The notes beneath the pieces were generated by a model. It was not told the DNA's origin and did no database searches. It saw only the letters and a list, made by a program, of their open reading frames with translations. Source: Mangifera indica (Eukaryota > Streptophyta > Magnoliopsida > Sapindales > Anacardiaceae). From it: a stretch of 64,000 bases of DNA. The stretch lies in the NCBI RefSeq assembly GCF_011075055.1, contig NC_058147.1, positions 9,734,001-9,798,000 of the forward strand, in the 5' to 3' direction. A program made the position numbers and the translations under genes. Shown in pieces: positions 62,315-64,000 of this stretch; within the stretch, counting starts at the first letter, position 1, and each line of letters starts with the position of its first letter.

Positions 62315-63287
62315 ATTGAACAGCCGTTGATCGTTACTACTACTACTGATAACTCATCGGAGGCTGGTGATGAATTCTGGGTTTGCTTAAATTAAGAAAA
62401 AAAATTAAATTATATTTCAGTTATTGTCTTTTCTGGATTAGGGATGTCCCAGTTCTGAAATTTATATTGTAATGAGAAATGCTATATGAACAAACAATGC
62501 GTATAATTTTATATATAAATAATAATATATTATCATATAATTAAATAATTTTAAATTAGAGATAAAATAAAACCTAATTACATGTTATTTATAAAATTGT
62601 ATATGTTATTTATGAAAATAATTTTATTGTATTGTAATATGTTAATATTTATGAATAGGATGGAATGCTGGCGCTGTTTTGTTTAAATTAAATTGAATGA
62701 TTTCATTTTCTTTAATTTTAATTTTGATTTTGATTTTGATATTATTTAATTATCAATTAAGAGTTTGATGTTGTTACTTTGCTGTATTTCATGTGATGTT
62801 AATGTGGGCAATACCCCATGTGGGAGCAAAATAATATTGGACCACACAATTTATAAACGACAAATCAATATATTTTTTTCTTGAATTTATCATTTTATTT
62901 TGACATTTATATTTCTAAATATTACAATTATATTTATTTATTTATTTATTTGTATGGGGATTATGAAGGTTGTTGAGCTACCACTGTTGATGTTTTACTA
63001 GATTTTGACTCTTTTACAACCCATCTGGGATTTCTTAAAGCTTTGAATTAAGAAATATAAGATTCCATATGAAGAGTTTGATATTTATATCATTTTAAGA
63101 TTTTATTAATTAGATAGGTTAATTTTTTAACCTTTCTTATTTAAAATTGGAATTAAAAATGCCCCACTTGATTTTATGTTTTGATAGTGAAGTGTATCCA
63201 TCAATTGTACATCCCTAAATAAGCAATTAATATTATTTTTATTTGAGATTCTTCTTTCTTTTTATTTCATAAATTTTGGTAATTTTA
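62315..63287. other. 3' flank of the DUF688 gene and AT-rich DNA
   Basis: The first 150 bases are likely 3' untranslated. 62490-62650 carries the dispersed AT-rich MITE-like phrase (AATAATATATTATCATATAATTAAATAATTTTAAATT). The remainder shows no gene or clear repeat. Confidence 0.5.
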
Positions 63288-64000
63288 TAAATACCAAATG
63301 ACTATTTTCCACCAAGGTTTAGTGCAAATGCACTTCTCACTTATTAACTATTAAAAATTTAAATATTCATCATTTTATTAAATTTCACTGTTACTATTAA
63401 GGATAAAATTAGCACGTAAGAAAAATATTTTAAAAACTAAAAATTTAACACATTTTCACCCCCAGGTTTAAAAACTAATCAATTCACCTCTATCAAAGTT
63501 TGAAAAACTTATATTCCCCCTGAGGGTAGACGACGACGTTTTCTCTCCCTCTGGGCTTCTCTCTTAGCCACGGTCTATTTTTGACTATCATCGGCCATCT
63601 TTTCCCCTTATCGACTGTGTGACACTGAGACCGAAATTTGGGTTTTTTTGCCGCATGACGAAGAGATCTTGATCTTTTCATCATTCCATCGTGCGATGAA
63701 AAGACTTAGATCTTGGTCTTTGTCGAGCCATTGGTGAGGGAAAAAAATGCCTAGAAATAAACCATGACTGAAAGAGAAGTTGGGAGGGAGAGAAAATGTC
63801 GCTATTGCTATCGTCTCTGGCCATCGGCAACTGATACAAAAACCTAGGGGGTAATATAAGTTTTTTAAAGTTTTGGTGGGGTTGATTGTTAGTTTTAAAC
63901 TTATGAGTGAAAATATGATAAATTTTTAGTTTTAAAATTTTTTTTAACTAACTATTTTACTTCTGGTAATAACAATGAAATTTAATAAAATAATATATAT
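63288..64000. mobile_element. GGCCAAA-family MITE, left end, running to the window edge
   Basis: The left terminus ACCAAATGACTATTTTCCAC, then CAAGGTTTAGTGCAAATGCAC, matches the family. Internal inverted pairing (CACCTCTATCAAAGTTTGAAAAACTTATATT with AATATAAGTTTTTTAAAGTTTTGGTGGGG at 63855) supports a fold-back element. A GC-richer core (63520-63830) lies between the arms. The right terminus was not found before the window ends. Confidence 0.6.

Overview
The window is nuclear DNA from a flowering plant, most probably an AT-rich eudicot. The evidence is intron-containing genes with GT-AG splice sites, plant-specific families (ABCG25-type half transporter, DUF688) and a dense load of plant transposons. 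I cannot name the species. No prokaryotic, organellar or CRISPR feature was seen.

Layout. (1) 1-11455 is transposon on transposon. An unclassified LTR, already open at the left edge, was split by a complete but dead Ty1/copia retrotransposon (710-11348, 5-bp target duplication AATGC). The copia element's reverse transcriptase region was itself split by a compound TRIM-like insertion (7203-8337) with five LTR copies, the last one inverted. (2) 11886-28955 is the genic part, with three genes all on the minus strand. They encode a small subtilisin-propeptide-like (inhibitor I9) protein in three exons, a nine-exon EDRF1-like protein of 1436 aa, and a three-exon ABCG half transporter of 674 aa resembling the abscisic-acid exporter ABCG25. 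All exon models close in frame across GT-AG introns. (3) 28956-32514 is the AT-rich upstream region of the transporter, with G-box/ABRE-like motifs. (4) 32515-57215 has no host gene. It is a set of diverged duplicated modules, called A, B and T here, in the order A-B-A-B-A-T then B-A-T. One T block was interrupted by a Mutator-like element (about 41574-49578) that carries a transposase remnant and an oppositely oriented Ulp1-protease remnant. The second T block keeps the matching empty site. The MULE was in turn hit by a solo LTR (42665-45230, TSD GGTAC), and that LTR contains a 330-bp hAT-type MITE (TSD CACACATA). (5) 57216-64000 is AT-rich DNA with MITE fragments and one intronless plus-strand gene for a DUF688-type protein (61697-62314).

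The three minus-strand genes share orientation, but nothing in the sequence says they act together. The transporter is the gene with the clearest predicted role (ABA efflux at the plasma membrane). All retroelement and MULE coding regions carry stops or frameshifts and are annotated as pseudogenes. Exon borders were placed by eye from splice consensus, reading frame and remembered family sequence, so they need transcript confirmation.
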